A DNA stretch of 32,517 nt from Clostridia bacterium (lineage in GTDB: Bacteria > Bacillota > Clostridia > Christensenellales > Aristaeellaceae): assembly GCA_017463245.1 (NCBI GenBank), contig JAFTPN010000007.1, forward strand, positions 1 to 32,517, written 5' to 3'. The position numbers and the translations under genes were made by a program. Numbering within the stretch: the stretch's first letter is position 1; each line of letters opens with the position of its first letter. The notes beneath the pieces are model-generated. The model made no database searches. It had not been told where the DNA came from and worked only from the letters and a program-made list of their open reading frames with translations. Below are positions 32,023-32,517 of the stretch, piece by piece.

Positions 32023-32235
32023 TTATTCATCTTTCTGATATTCCAGTATATCCCCTGGCTGGCAGTCCAGCACCTCGCAAATGGCTTCCAGCGTGGAGAA
32101 GCGAATGGCGCTGACGTGGCCGTTTTTCAGCTTGGAGAGGTTCACATTGGCCACGCCCACCCGCTGGGACAGCTCGTTGAGGGACATTTTTCGCTCGGCC
32201 ATCATGCGGTCGAGGCGCAGTATGATCTTGCCCAT
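32023..32235 (-). CDS. XRE-family small regulator (YozG-like)
   Basis: A 70-residue Cro/C1-type helix-turn-helix protein with AAAGGAGGG upstream of the ATG. LRLDRMMAERKMSLNELSQRVGV carries the first helices, ANVNLSKLKNGHVSAIRFST the recognition part and LEAICEVLDCQPGDILEYQ the closing helices, as in YozG. It follows a DUF2975 gene by 12 bases. The DUF2975/YozG pair is a common small operon in Firmicutes, whose role is unclear. The protein likely controls its own promoter. Confidence 0.9.
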   Translation of the reverse strand: MGKIILRLDRMMAERKMSLNELSQRVGVANVNLSKLKNGHVSAIRFSTLEAICEVLDCQPGDILEYQKDE

Positions 32236-32247
32236 GATCTCCCTCCT

Positions 32248-32517
32248 TTACAAAAGACCGTCCACATCTTTTTGCAGCTCCAGCCCGTAGGCGAAAACGT
32301 GGGTCAGGCACAGCACCAGGATGCCCATCAGCAGCCCGGAGAGATCCAGCGTTGCATGGATGCCGTCTACGCTGATCAGCATGGCAACGATGCTCATCAC
32401 CGCGCTCACCAGGGGCATGACCACGGCGCAGTAGCCGATCTGCTTCATCCACTTCACCGTGCGGGGCTGGAAGGGCTTGCCCGCCATGGTTTCCACGATG
32501 ATGCCGTGCATGCGGTG
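32248..32517 (-). CDS. DUF2975 membrane protein, N-terminus outside window
   Basis: The frame is open to the window edge; about 90 C-terminal residues are visible. GKPFQPRTVKWMKQIGYCAVV is the central DUF2975 motif, followed by two membrane segments (PLVSAVMSIVAMLISV and LLMGILVLCLTHVFAYG) and LQKDVDGLL, the typical end. Whole members are about 150-170 residues, so roughly half is missing here. The ATG at 32511 is internal and not the start. It is cotranscribed with the XRE gene. Confidence 0.85.
   Translation of the reverse strand, partial: HRMHGIIVETMAGKPFQPRTVKWMKQIGYCAVVMPLVSAVMSIVAMLISVDGIHATLDLSGLLMGILVLCLTHVFAYGLELQKDVDGLL

Overview
The window is about 32.5 kb of GC-rich bacterial DNA with strong AGGAGG-type ribosome binding sites on nearly every gene, many Rho-independent terminators, a Spo0A-type DNA-binding domain, YesM/YesN two-component proteins and many 'MKKxLALLLALxLVLS' signal peptides. 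Together these point to a spore-former-related, gut-type Clostridia (Firmicutes) chromosome. The species cannot be named from sequence alone. I see no phage, CRISPR, rRNA or tRNA.

Layout. (1) 1-2.7 kb: a small Cys-rich protein, an intact IscU Fe-S scaffold joined to a decayed NifS cysteine desulfurase, a repeat-bearing gap, and a divergent pair made of a two-TM zinc-ribbon protein and a ribbon-helix-helix regulator missed by length cut-offs. (2) 2.8-11.8 kb, plus strand: ion and nucleobase transport, namely an ArsB/NhaD-like permease, a P-type Ca2+-ATPase, a Na+/phosphate symporter with a PhoU tail, a KdpDE-like kinase and regulator, and an NCS2 purine permease. (3) 12.0-22.5 kb, minus strand: two sugar ABC importers. 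The first is a ChvE/MmsA/MmsB (GguAB) type. The second is a YtfQ/YtfR/YtfT/YjfF (galactofuranose/fructose) type. A small membrane protein and an AT-rich GNAT acetyltransferase lie between them. (4) 22.7-26.8 kb: a LytS/YesM-type kinase, a lipoprotein sugar-binding protein overlapping it, and a convergent YesN/AraC response regulator, together an apparent three-component sugar sensor for the adjacent importer. (5) 26.9-32.5 kb: a PKRA/GRAR-motif protein behind a mini-ORF, a lipoprotein, a membrane-anchored parvulin-like foldase, a Spo0A-like regulator with a dead receiver divergent from a MATE exporter, a long palindromic repeat, and a DUF2975/XRE pair cut by the window end.

How the parts work together. 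The clearest system is the second ABC importer with its sensor. The sensor binding protein is a paralogue of the transport binding protein YtfQ and keeps a lipobox. YtfQ has a plain signal peptide instead. Three TTTTTGGAT repeats lie in the control region between ytfQ and the kinase gene, two of them just upstream of the likely ytfQ promoter. Both ABC operons carry a GC-rich hairpin between the binding-protein gene and the ATPase gene, which would make binding protein in excess. Other control features worth testing are the 0A-box-like tandem sites at the MATE promoter, the large palindrome by the RHH gene and the duplicated translation start at 27.4 kb.
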